This document shows positions 17,355 through 25,385 of a stretch of DNA of 39,324 nt, in pieces; the first letter of the stretch is position 1, and every line of letters starts with the position of its first letter. The stretch comes from an uncultured Alcaligenaceae bacterium (GTDB lineage: Bacteria > Pseudomonadota > Gammaproteobacteria > Burkholderiales > Burkholderiaceae_B): NCBI GenBank assembly GCA_937952975.1, contig CALFXX010000087.1, positions 1 through 39,324 on the forward strand. Reading direction: 5' to 3'. The position numbers and the translations under genes are program-made. The notes under the pieces were generated by a model, which had not been told where the DNA came from, ran no database searches, and worked only from the letters and a program-made list of their open reading frames with translations.

Positions 17355-18248
17355 ATGTCCAAATTTAATCGCCTTGGGCTGGGCACAGTGCAATTCGGAA
17401 TGAATTACGGCGTCGCGAATGTCAACGGTCAACTAGCTCCGTCAGAAATTTCAGCAATCCTTGTGCGCGCCGCCAGCGCTGGCGTGCAAGTCTTAGATAC
17501 GGCCGCCGCTTACGGCGACAGCGAACAAACTTTAGGTCAGTGCCTTGACGCCTCAATGGATTTTCGCCTGATTACAAAAACGATTCCCCTGCGACAATCA
17601 GCCATTGGCAAAAACGAGCTGGGTAAAATTTCGGAGGCTTTCGAGGGGTCGTTGATCAAGTTACGTAGAAATCAGGTGGACACCTTGATGGTGCATCACG
17701 CTGAAGACCTTCTCGTACACGGGGGCGACAGTATTTTTTTCAAATTGCAAGAGTGGAAGGCTTCCGGTTTAATCAAAAAGATCGGCGTGTCGGTGTACGA
17801 TCGCAAGCAGATAGACCAGTTATTTGAGCGTTTCGATTTTGATGTCGTCCAGTTGCCCTTTAGTGTCTATGACCAAAGGCTGCTGCAAGACGGCACGTTG
17901 GCGCGGTTGGCCAGCGCCGGTGTAGAAATACATGCACGCTCTGTATTTTTGCAGGGTGTTTTATTGATGCCGTCTTCTCGGTTGCCTCGACATCTGGCAA
18001 CTTTTGTTGACCACCATGAGCGATATTTGGCCTACTTAAAAAGTACGCAAGTTACGCCACTTGAGGCAGCAATAAGTTTTGTGAACCAGTGCCCCGAAAT
18101 TTCGGTTGCGCTTGTTGGGGTGAGTTCTGCGCGCGACTTTGACGAGTGCATCTCGGCCTTTTCATACGAGCAAACTCTCGATTTAGCTGACTTTGCTATC
18201 TTCGATACGCGTCTGATCGACCCACGTACTTGGCAAGCAGAGGCTTAA
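17355..18248 (+). CDS. Aldo/keto reductase inside the Pse operon
   Basis: A 297-residue NADPH-dependent aldo/keto reductase with a TIM-barrel pattern. The tetrad is visible: D48 (LDTAAAYG), Y53, K75 (ITKT) and H114 or H115 (MVHHAED). RLGLGTVQFGMNYGVAN is a start shared with reductases found in spore-coat and Pse-type loci. The classic six-enzyme Pse pathway has no such step. The reductase may reduce an aldehyde or ketone side product, act on a modified nonulosonate, or work with the class III aminotransferase two genes downstream. Which of these applies cannot be read from the sequence. It lies tightly between pseC and the cytidylyltransferase (3 bases and 1 base), so co-expression is very likely. 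Confidence 0.88.
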   Translation: MSKFNRLGLGTVQFGMNYGVANVNGQLAPSEISAILVRAASAGVQVLDTAAAYGDSEQTLGQCLDASMDFRLITKTIPLRQSAIGKNELGKISEAFEGSLIKLRRNQVDTLMVHHAEDLLVHGGDSIFFKLQEWKASGLIKKIGVSVYDRKQIDQLFERFDFDVVQLPFSVYDQRLLQDGTLARLASAGVEIHARSVFLQGVLLMPSSRLPRHLATFVDHHERYLAYLKSTQVTPLEAAISFVNQCPEISVALVGVSSARDFDECISAFSYEQTLDLADFAIFDTRLIDPRTWQAEA

Positions 18249-18249
18249 G

Positions 18250-19029
18250 ATGACAGAAATCATAGGAATCTTGCAAGCGCGCTGCTCTTCAACTCGACTG
18301 CCCGGTAAGGTACTACGCCCGATCATGGGTAAGCCAATGCTGTTGCATCAAATTGAGCGCTTAGAGCGCTCAAAGCATTTATCGAAAATCGTTGTGGCAA
18401 CCAGCAACGCGTCAGCTGACGATCCTCTTGCGAGTCTTTGCTTAGATCATAAAATTGAGTGTTACAGAGGCGATTTAAATGATGTTTTAGATCGTTTTTA
18501 TCAAGCGGCCGTTCATTACAATGCCTTGCATATCGCAAGACTAACTGGAGATTGCCCGTTAACAGATCCAGCCGTCATCGATCATGTGATCGAGGCTTAT
18601 ATCGAAACTGGTGTTGACTACGCCTCTAACGCCCTTGAGCCCAGCTATCCGGATGGCTTAGACGTCGAGATTTTCAATATCGACGCTTTAAAGCAAGCAT
18701 GGGAAAAAGCACAACTATCCTCAGAGCGTGAGCACGTGACGCCTTACATTCATAAGCATCCGGATCTATTTAAATTGCTCTCAGTCAAACACACTGAAGA
18801 CTTATCGGCGTTGCGTTGGACCGTAGATAACCCTGAGGACTTTGCTTTTGTTTCGCAAGTTTACGACGCGCTCTATCTTCAAAATCCAAAATTTAATACA
18901 GCCGATATCCTTCATTTGCTTAGCATTAAGACGGATCTGAACAGCGTCAATTCCCATCTTGTACGTAATGAAGGGTATCAAATATCCATAGCAAAGGATC
19001 ACTTAAAAGGGGTCACCCGCAATGTCTGA
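18250..19029 (+). CDS. SpsF-type cytidylyltransferase (probable CMP-Pse synthase role)
   Basis: A 259-residue nucleotidyltransferase of the CTP_transf_3 family. The signature is GILQARCSSTRLPGKVL (6-22), followed by KPMLLHQIERL, IARLTGDCPLTDPAVI with the metal-binding Asp, and RWTVDNPEDFAFV. This is the SpsF branch; classic PseF/NeuA has 'IPARGGSKRIP.KN' instead. As the only CMP-transfer enzyme in an otherwise complete Pse operon, it probably activates the nine-carbon sugar with CTP, but SpsF proteins are poorly characterised and this is an inference. AGAGG lies eight bases before the ATG. The end overlaps the next gene by eight bases. Confidence 0.85.
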   Translation: MTEIIGILQARCSSTRLPGKVLRPIMGKPMLLHQIERLERSKHLSKIVVATSNASADDPLASLCLDHKIECYRGDLNDVLDRFYQAAVHYNALHIARLTGDCPLTDPAVIDHVIEAYIETGVDYASNALEPSYPDGLDVEIFNIDALKQAWEKAQLSSEREHVTPYIHKHPDLFKLLSVKHTEDLSALRWTVDNPEDFAFVSQVYDALYLQNPKFNTADILHLLSIKTDLNSVNSHLVRNEGYQISIAKDHLKGVTRNV

Positions 19030-20311
19030 GCGCTATAAAAACTCTGAAGGTATGCTTGAACGGGCTTTAAAGCATATTCCTTTGGGCAGTCAAACATTTA
19101 GTAAAAGCCGCACGCAATACCCTTTTGGCGTTTCACCCTACTTTATTCAAAAAGGCTCCGGTAGTCGTGTATGGGACGTAGACGGCAACGAATACCTCGA
19201 CTTTGTAAGTGGACTTGCGTCGATCACTCTCGGCTACAGTGAACCCGACGTTGACGCTGCGGTTAAAGCCCAACTTGAAGAGGGGGTCATTTTTTCGTTA
19301 GCCCATCCTATCGAGATACAGGTGGCTGAAAAGATATGCGAGATGGTGCCCTGCGCAGAGATGGTGCGGTTCGGAAAGAATGGGTCAGATGCGACAGCTG
19401 GCGCTGTCCGTGTAGCAAGAGCCTTTACTGGAAGAGACCGCATTGCCGTTTGCGGCTATCACGGCTGGCAAGATTGGTATATTGGCGCGACCGCGCGTAA
19501 CCTAGGCGTACCACAGGCGGTGCGCGATTTAACTCACAATTTTCCCTTTAACGACCTTGACGCACTGAGTTCGCTGCTTCAGTCGCGAAAGGGTGAATTT
19601 GCTGCTGTTATTTTAGAGCCGATGAATGTGAGTGAGCCCAACCCTGGCTACTTGCAAGCGGTAAAAGATTTGGCACACAAACACGGGGCGGTTCTAATTT
19701 TTGACGAAACCATCACGGGTTTTCGTTTTGCAAACGGCGGGGCGCAAGAACTGTTTGGCGTTACCCCTGATTTAGCCACATTTGGTAAGGGCCTAGCCAA
19801 TGGCTACCCCTTATCTGCAGTGGCTGGCCGTGCCGATATCATGGCGTTGATGGAAGAAATTTTCTTTTCTTTTACGTTTGGTGGCGAGACGCTATCGCTG
19901 GCGGCCTCACTGGCAACAATGAATAAGCTACAGAGGGAACCAGTCGTAAAAACGCTGAGTGACCAAGGTGAAAAGATAAAAACAGGTTTGAATAAAATAA
20001 TCGTCCAAAATGAGGCGCACCAGTTTCTATCAGTTACTGGCCACCCTTCATGGAGCTTTTTAATCATAAAGGACACAAAAGATGTCAGCGGATACGCACT
20101 AAAGACATTATTCATGCAAGAGATGCTGGGCAGGGGTGTTTTGACACTAGGTACTCACAACATCAGTTATGCTCACAGCGATGCGGATATCAAGGTGTTA
20201 CTAAATGCTTATCAAGAAGTCATACCAACGCTGACTAGTGCGCTCAATCCTGCAGTACTAGCTAAGAAACTAGCCTGCAAAGCGTTAGAGCCATTGTTTA
20301 AAATTCGATAA
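19022..20311 (+). CDS. Class III PLP aminotransferase, glutamate-1-semialdehyde aminomutase-like, in the Pse operon
   Basis: A 429-residue fold-type I PLP enzyme related to HemL. Visible are GSQTFSKSRTQYPFGVSPYF at the start, FGKNGSDATAGAVRVARAFT (118-137), the PLP-facing Asp and Glu in IFDETITGFR (226-235), and the Schiff-base lysine K256 in TFGKGLANG. HemL normally makes 5-aminolevulinate, but that gene is housekeeping and belongs elsewhere. This copy is embedded in the Pse operon, overlaps the SpsF-type gene by eight bases, and carries a C-terminal extension. Similar genes occur in some other Pse-type flagellar or surface glycan loci, and its substrate is unknown to me. It could aminate a keto-sugar or transfer an amino group onto a nonulosonate side chain. 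AAGGGG precedes the start. Confidence 0.88.
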   Translation: MSERYKNSEGMLERALKHIPLGSQTFSKSRTQYPFGVSPYFIQKGSGSRVWDVDGNEYLDFVSGLASITLGYSEPDVDAAVKAQLEEGVIFSLAHPIEIQVAEKICEMVPCAEMVRFGKNGSDATAGAVRVARAFTGRDRIAVCGYHGWQDWYIGATARNLGVPQAVRDLTHNFPFNDLDALSSLLQSRKGEFAAVILEPMNVSEPNPGYLQAVKDLAHKHGAVLIFDETITGFRFANGGAQELFGVTPDLATFGKGLANGYPLSAVAGRADIMALMEEIFFSFTFGGETLSLAASLATMNKLQREPVVKTLSDQGEKIKTGLNKIIVQNEAHQFLSVTGHPSWSFLIIKDTKDVSGYALKTLFMQEMLGRGVLTLGTHNISYAHSDADIKVLLNAYQEVIPTLTSALNPAVLAKKLACKALEPLFKIR

Positions 20312-20317
20312 TAATTG

Positions 20318-21823
20318 ATGCCGCAAGCCTTTCGCTCAAGGTGCGCTTTGTTTCGATGTGATGCCTCGCCAGTAATTGGTTTAGGGCACATATATCGATG
20401 CTTGACTTTGGCAGAAAAATTGCATGATGCCGGCTGGCGAGTTCAGTTTGCGATTAATGAGGCGGCCGTTGATTTAATCAAAATCCCCTACAGTGATTTG
20501 CTAGTCATTACAAACGACCTGAGCGAGGCGGACGAAGCTAAGTACTTTAGTAGCTTGGGGATCTGCGTGGATTTGCTGATCATTGATCATTATCAGCGAA
20601 GCGAGAGTTTTGAACGTTGTGCTAAGCAATGGGTTAATCAAATATTTGTAATCGATGATCTCTGCGACCGCAAACATCTGTGCGATTTTCTCCTAGATCA
20701 GACCGTCGGTCGTGACAACAATGCCTACAAACATTTAGTGCCCCCCGATTGTGTAAGTTTTATTGGCCCTGATTTTGCACTTTTACGAACTCAGTTTATA
20801 AAAGCCCGCTTTTTTCCGCCCGACTCAAGCGTGGAGAACAAATCTTTTCATATCGTTGTGTCTTTGGGTGGAACCGCTTCAAGGCAGTTGACAGACCGGG
20901 TCGTAAAAGCAATTGTCAGCTCTAATATTGTGACGACCATTGATGTCGTTGCCGGCGCGAGCGAGGGGCTATCGACACCAGAGACGAGCGACATTAAGCT
21001 GCATCGTAATGTTTCAGATATGGCCAGCCTTCTGGTAAATGCGGATCTGGCTATCGGCGCCGCGGGAGGCACAGCGCTTGAGCGATGTTGCATGGGTCTG
21101 CCAAGTTTACTTATCGCAACTGCGCCTAATCAATCAAGTAACATCACGGGCTTGGTGAATGCTGGCGCCGGTATTTACCTTGGCGCTGAGGCGACAATTT
21201 CTGAAGAAACGATCGTCAAAGTCTTAAGTGCAATAGTTCAAGACAAAAAAAAATTAAGACACATGGCGCGATCAAGTGCTGCAGTGTGTGATGGACTCGG
21301 AGCGTGGCGAATTCTGGAAAAGCTATGCCCGTCGAAAAACTTCCACGATGAAGCTGTATCGCTGCTTCGTGCAACAGTGCACCATTGCGACGTGATGTTT
21401 CAGTGGCAAAATGAGTTGAATGCTCGACGATTTAGTAGAAATGAAAAAGCACCTTCGTACGAAGAGCACATCGACTGGTTGAATAAAGTTTTGTCCTCGA
21501 CGGCATCCGATCTAAGTATTATTATGTTGAACGGGGAACCGTGCGGTGTTATCCGAGTCGACGCTGACGTAATGCAGGGGCGCTTAGAAGTTTCAATCTT
21601 ATTGTCATCGCACTATCGGTCTAAAGGTGTAGGCAAAGCCGCCTTGATGGTTTTAATTAACAGGTTTGGTTGGGCGCGCTTGTACGCTGAAATTCATCCG
21701 GATAACAAGGCCTCTATTTCTGTATTTAAACAGTGTGGATTCATTCAGACCAGTGAAAACGAATACACTCGGCAACCCGCGCGCGTTGGGTGTTACAGTC
21801 AGCGGCTGGATTCGCACCCTTGA
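20318..21823 (+). CDS. pseG: PseG-PseH fusion: UDP-sugar hydrolase plus GNAT N-acetyltransferase
   Basis: A bifunctional protein of 501 residues. Residues 1 to about 340 are PseG, a GT-B-like hydrolase that removes UDP from UDP-2,4-diacetamido-2,4,6-trideoxy-L-altrose; visible are VIGLGHIYRCLTLAEKL (19-35), LGGTASRQLTD and AIGAAGGTALERCCMGLP. Residues from about 348 form a GNAT domain matching PseH, which acetylates the C4 amine before PseG acts: LEVSILLSSHYRSKGVGKAA contains the acetyl-CoA loop and ends near NKASISVFKQCGF. Separate PseG and PseH genes are the usual form, so this fusion puts steps three and four on one chain. ATG 20318 is chosen; a TTG sits one codon upstream. Six bases separate it from the preceding stop. 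Confidence 0.92.
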   Translation: MPQAFRSRCALFRCDASPVIGLGHIYRCLTLAEKLHDAGWRVQFAINEAAVDLIKIPYSDLLVITNDLSEADEAKYFSSLGICVDLLIIDHYQRSESFERCAKQWVNQIFVIDDLCDRKHLCDFLLDQTVGRDNNAYKHLVPPDCVSFIGPDFALLRTQFIKARFFPPDSSVENKSFHIVVSLGGTASRQLTDRVVKAIVSSNIVTTIDVVAGASEGLSTPETSDIKLHRNVSDMASLLVNADLAIGAAGGTALERCCMGLPSLLIATAPNQSSNITGLVNAGAGIYLGAEATISEETIVKVLSAIVQDKKKLRHMARSSAAVCDGLGAWRILEKLCPSKNFHDEAVSLLRATVHHCDVMFQWQNELNARRFSRNEKAPSYEEHIDWLNKVLSSTASDLSIIMLNGEPCGVIRVDADVMQGRLEVSILLSSHYRSKGVGKAALMVLINRFGWARLYAEIHPDNKASISVFKQCGFIQTSENEYTRQPARVGCYSQRLDSHP

Positions 21824-21863
21824 TCAGGCGATACAAACACCCTCTTGGTAAGCAAAAGACACT

Positions 21864-22916
21864 ATGAGTTTTAAACTTGAAGATTTAGGCATAGGCAGGG
21901 GCCATAAGCCGTTTATCATCGCAGAAATGTCCGGTAATCACAACCAGTCGCTAGAGCGTGCCCTGCAAATTGTTGATGCGGCAGCACATAGCGGTGCACA
22001 TGCCTTGAAAATTCAAACGTACACCGCTCAGACGATGACGATTGAATCTGATCAAAAGGGTTTCATTATTGAGGATAAAGAGAGTCTGTGGGCCGGGTCG
22101 ACGCTGTCTAACCTTTATGAAAGTGCCTATACGCCTTGGGAGTGGCATGCTTCGATCTTTGAGCGAGCGAGGCAACATGGAATGGTGCCATTTAGTACTC
22201 CATTCGATGTGAGTGCGGTTGACTTTCTCGAGTCCCTGAATGTACCTCTTTATAAAATAGCCTCGTTTGAAAATACCGACTTAAATCTAATTCGTAAAGT
22301 CGCTGGAACGGGAAAGCCGGTCATTATCTCTACTGGGATGGCTACCGTGGCCGAGCTAGATGATGCGGTAAGAGCTGCTCGGGAGTGTGGTTGCTCAGAT
22401 CTTGTTTTATTAAAATGCACAAGCACCTATCCAGCCTTGCCGGTCGATACCAATATCTTAACGATTCCTCATATGCGTGAGCTTTTTGGGTGTGAGATTG
22501 GCCTGTCAGACCACACTATGGGGGTTGGGGTAGCAGTGGCCGCAGTGGCGTTGGGGGCTACAGTGATTGAGAAGCATTTCACTTTAGCTCGGTCTGACGG
22601 TGGTGTTGACGCGACTTTTTCCCTAGAGCCGCCTGAAATGGCTTCCCTAGTCTTGGAGTCAGAACGGGCATGGCAATCGCTAGGAAAGGTCGTATACGGT
22701 CCAGCTTCGACTCAGGAACATAAATCTCTTGGCTATCGTCGCTCTTTGTACTTCGTACGCGATATGAGTGCTGGCGAATTCATTGATGCGGAAGCTGTCA
22801 GGGCGATACGGCCCGGCTTTGGGCTCGCCCCTAAGTATTTAAAAGTGGTACTAGGAATGCGCGTCAGGGAAAATATAAAACGAGGAACTCCGGTGGGTTG
22901 GGACTTGTTAGGCTAG
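21864..22916 (+). CDS. pseI: Pseudaminic acid synthase, PseI
   Basis: A 350-residue NeuB-family synthase that condenses phosphoenolpyruvate with 2,4-diacetamido-2,4,6-trideoxy-L-altrose to give pseudaminic acid. Residues 1 to about 280 are the TIM barrel, with FIIAEMSGNHNQSLERAL (17-34), ALKIQTYTAQTMTI, PLYKIASFENTDLNLIRKV, IISTGMAT, LKCTSTYPA, GLSDHTMGVGVAVAAVALGA and EKHFTLARSDGGVDATFSLE. Residues about 285-350 are the SAF/antifreeze-like domain (RRSLYFVRDMSAGEFIDA). The IASFE and ARSDGGVDA blocks fit PseI better than NeuB or LegI. The next gene begins three bases after its stop, so it is not the operon's last gene. The upstream gap is 40 bases. Confidence 0.95.
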   Translation: MSFKLEDLGIGRGHKPFIIAEMSGNHNQSLERALQIVDAAAHSGAHALKIQTYTAQTMTIESDQKGFIIEDKESLWAGSTLSNLYESAYTPWEWHASIFERARQHGMVPFSTPFDVSAVDFLESLNVPLYKIASFENTDLNLIRKVAGTGKPVIISTGMATVAELDDAVRAARECGCSDLVLLKCTSTYPALPVDTNILTIPHMRELFGCEIGLSDHTMGVGVAVAAVALGATVIEKHFTLARSDGGVDATFSLEPPEMASLVLESERAWQSLGKVVYGPASTQEHKSLGYRRSLYFVRDMSAGEFIDAEAVRAIRPGFGLAPKYLKVVLGMRVRENIKRGTPVGWDLLG

Positions 22917-22918
22917 TT

Positions 22919-23986
22919 ATGAGCCAAAAATACCTCAAAGAACTGACCGATGCCCTGGCTGAACTACTTGCTAATCAAAAAGTCAGTTTTGCCTACCGTG
23001 AAGAAAGGCCTGACCTTTGGGAAGATGGGGTAAAAGGGCTCGATTACTGTGCCGTGGGCCTAATGCCAGTCATGATTGATTACCAATTAGCCTACGCAAT
23101 GAGTCTTGAGAATAGTGTAGCGCTAGATGTATCACTCATTCTGCTGCAGGATCGTAAGCCTTGTGGTTTATGGTGCCTGTCTCTGGTTCAACAAAATAGT
23201 GAACTCAAACTTGGATCAAACGGTGGTCCGTTAGAAGGGCCCGTGTTGTTTTCTAGCGTTGGAAGGCGCCAAGCGGGTGACTTTTACAAAAAGTGTATTG
23301 CCGTTGTTACAGAATTTAATGCAAGACTAAAACAGCTTTCACTCGTTAGTGTTCAGGCGTTTAACGCGAGTGACGCCCAAATCTCACAGTGGCAGGACCT
23401 CTTTTTACGCAAAGGAGCAGATGTTCGAATCGAGTATGACCTATTCTTGGACCTAAAACCCGAGGTAACAGCGATTAAAGGCCGCTTGCGAGATAGCTAT
23501 AAATCACTCATTAACGTTGGGTACAGGACCTGGAAAGTGTGTGTCCTCGATACTAATAGTCCTTTGATTTGGAACGAATTTAAGGCCTTACACCTAGCCG
23601 TCGCAGGCCGTACCACCCGCTCAGAAATCACGTGGGCTCTGCAACTTGAGGCGATCAATCAGGGCAAGGCGTTTCTTGTGTACCTGCGGGATAGCCAAGA
23701 AAACATGGTCGGCGGCGGCCTCTTTTATTACTCGCGAGATGAAAGTTTGTATGCAGTCGGTGCCTATGACAGGGATTTATTTGATAAACCGGTCGGGCAC
23801 GTTGTGCAATTTCATGCGGTTGCCTTACTAAAAGAAAAAGGTGTCCGTTGGCATAAGCTAGGTGCACAGGTTTATCAATCGACTATTCCTACACCGTCAG
23901 CTAAAGAGTTGGCCATTTCAGACTTCAAAAGAGGCTTTTCTTCACATATTTTCCCCCGGTATGTCATGAACTATCAGGTTCAATAA
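22919..23986 (+). CDS. FemAB/GNAT-like protein at the end of the Pse operon
   Basis: A 355-residue soluble protein beginning MSQKYLKELTDALAEL, directly after pseI. A longer frame starting inside pseI is less likely. The C-terminal half resembles the acetyltransferase-like domain of FemAB proteins: RDSYKSLINVGYRTWKV, ALHLAVAGRTTRSEITW, FLVYLRD, MVGGGLFYYSRDESLYAVGA and FHAVALLKEKGVRWHKLGAQ. FemAB enzymes add amino acids from aminoacyl-tRNA, while other members of the fold transfer acyl groups. A role in acylating the C5 or C7 amine of Pse, or in transferring the sugar, is possible but not shown. Similar FemAB-like genes occur in some nonulosonate loci, as far as I recall. It is followed by a gene-free gap, so it ends the operon. 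Confidence 0.72.
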   Translation: MSQKYLKELTDALAELLANQKVSFAYREERPDLWEDGVKGLDYCAVGLMPVMIDYQLAYAMSLENSVALDVSLILLQDRKPCGLWCLSLVQQNSELKLGSNGGPLEGPVLFSSVGRRQAGDFYKKCIAVVTEFNARLKQLSLVSVQAFNASDAQISQWQDLFLRKGADVRIEYDLFLDLKPEVTAIKGRLRDSYKSLINVGYRTWKVCVLDTNSPLIWNEFKALHLAVAGRTTRSEITWALQLEAINQGKAFLVYLRDSQENMVGGGLFYYSRDESLYAVGAYDRDLFDKPVGHVVQFHAVALLKEKGVRWHKLGAQVYQSTIPTPSAKELAISDFKRGFSSHIFPRYVMNYQVQ

Positions 23987-24446
23987 GGCACAAAGTGGCT
24001 TTTACGCTGCTGAAATTTGAAATCGGGCACCGGCGATCGTAGGCCGCGCACCGTTCAATCGAGGGCTACAATACCAATCAAGTCGTTGTCATAATTTGAG
24101 CTTGAAGGGCGGAACGACCAAACTCAGATTGTGGAGCACGGATATAGTGCGAAAAGAACGGTATTTGATCCGAACGCCTAGAACGTTGAAGTCAAGAAAT
24201 CTGCGACCGCACCATCCATTTTAAAGCTTTGGTTGTGCTCAAATCCAAAGCAAAGCCGAGTCAGAACAGTAGTTAGGATTGTCAAACTTAGGTGGGATCT
24301 ACAATTGAAGCCAACCAAAACATGATTCAAAGAGCCTCATCTTTATTTAATTTGCACGATACCCTCAACCGTGATTCAAATGTTAATGAATACTGAGTTT
24401 AAAAAAGCGTTTGGCACTTTATTGGTTCAAAGATTTTTGTCTAAGC
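23987..24446. other. Gene-free gap between Pse operon and downstream genes, possible gene remnant
   Basis: About 460 bases hold no convincing gene on either strand. One plus frame runs from 24098 to 24325 with a single TAG at 24179-24181 and reads like protein (HGYSAKRTVFDPNA before the stop), but I recognise no family, and 75 codons with one stop could be chance. A nine-base direct repeat, TGATTCAAA, occurs at 24323 and 24372. No terminator hairpin, tRNA or insertion-sequence end is obvious. The sequence becomes AT-richer towards the next gene. It may be the scar of a join between two cassettes. Confidence 0.5.
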
Positions 24447-25385
24447 ATGCCTGCAAATAAATCTGTCGAATTCCCTTCTAATCAAACGACTGTAGTGACA
24501 GTGGGGTTGGCTTCGTTTAATCGACCTGCGCTATTATCCAGAGCTATTCAATCTATTCAAAATCAAGATTACAAAAATCTTGAAATATTAATCAGTGATA
24601 ATGGTAGCTCTGAGGTTGAAGTAGCTGAAATAATAAAGAAATTTGCTGCAGAAGACGGAAGAGTCAGATGTACGTTTCATCCAATAAATAAAGGCGCATT
24701 TTTTAATTTTCGTTACCTACTAGAACAAGCTAGCGGCGAGTATTTTATCTGGCTTGCGGACGACGATTATTGGAGCGATCAGTTTTTAAGCAATATCATC
24801 GCTCACGCTAAACGAAGCCGTGCGGCACTGACGTACGGTAGAGCATGCATAGTGGATATTGACCTCCCAGAGGCTGATCGTCGGGTGAAGGAACTACGTA
24901 CGACGCGGCAAAGTTGGTTATCGCTCGCGAGGTTTACGTATTTTGATACGGACTCCATTATTTACGGACTGTTTAAAAGAGAAGTGGGACAGCGACTAAT
25001 ACCGCTACTAAAAGAATGGAACTTTGCCCCTGGAATCTTAGGTCAGTTTCCTTTCTTAGCTTACAACTTTCCTTCGTATCCATTCGTGTATGGCTTGCTA
25101 GCCTCGGGTGGATTTTGTAATGTCGATCAAGAGGAGACTATTCATTTTGTTGGCGGACGAGTACCTTATGAAAATAGCTCCAAGCTTACTTATCATCATG
25201 TGACTCTTTTTTATGGTTATCTTTCAATGCATACCCAAATGATGTGGCGTTATATGCGTGCGGCGCTTACAGTAAAATGTGCCAGCGGGATGGTTATATC
25301 GCCAATCGCAGCGTTATATCTGCTAATACGCCGACTGTCGATAGCTCTTCGTAACAGAAAAAACAGAGTTTTAAATGAAAATTAA
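24447..25385 (+). CDS. Glycosyltransferase family 2
   Basis: A 312-residue GT-A transferase. Start ATG 24447 gives MPANKSVEF; a TTG at 24411 is a weaker alternative. The fold is clear: VVTVGLASFNRPALLSRAIQ near residue 20, QNQDYKNLEILISDNGS with the nucleotide-binding Asp, and LADDDYWSD as the DxD-like metal site. The C-terminus holds hydrophobic and basic stretches (VISPIAALYLLIRRLSIALR) that may lie against the membrane. Inverting transfer onto a lipid-linked glycan is expected; the donor is unknown. It overlaps the next gene by 11 bases and starts a more AT-rich segment. It lies just downstream of the gene-free gap, so a promoter must lie in that gap or further upstream. Confidence 0.9.
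   Translation: MPANKSVEFPSNQTTVVTVGLASFNRPALLSRAIQSIQNQDYKNLEILISDNGSSEVEVAEIIKKFAAEDGRVRCTFHPINKGAFFNFRYLLEQASGEYFIWLADDDYWSDQFLSNIIAHAKRSRAALTYGRACIVDIDLPEADRRVKELRTTRQSWLSLARFTYFDTDSIIYGLFKREVGQRLIPLLKEWNFAPGILGQFPFLAYNFPSYPFVYGLLASGGFCNVDQEETIHFVGGRVPYENSSKLTYHHVTLFYGYLSMHTQMMWRYMRAALTVKCASGMVISPIAALYLLIRRLSIALRNRKNRVLNEN

Noticed and set aside
19022..20311. Housekeeping HemL (glutamate-1-semialdehyde aminomutase) for haem synthesis
   Set aside because: Family resemblance is clear, but the gene overlaps a Pse-operon cytidylyltransferase and no other haem gene is near.
24098..24325. A small functional gene in the gene-free gap
   Set aside because: An in-frame TAG interrupts the frame, a stop lies directly upstream, and no start or ribosome site fits; listed only as a possible relic.
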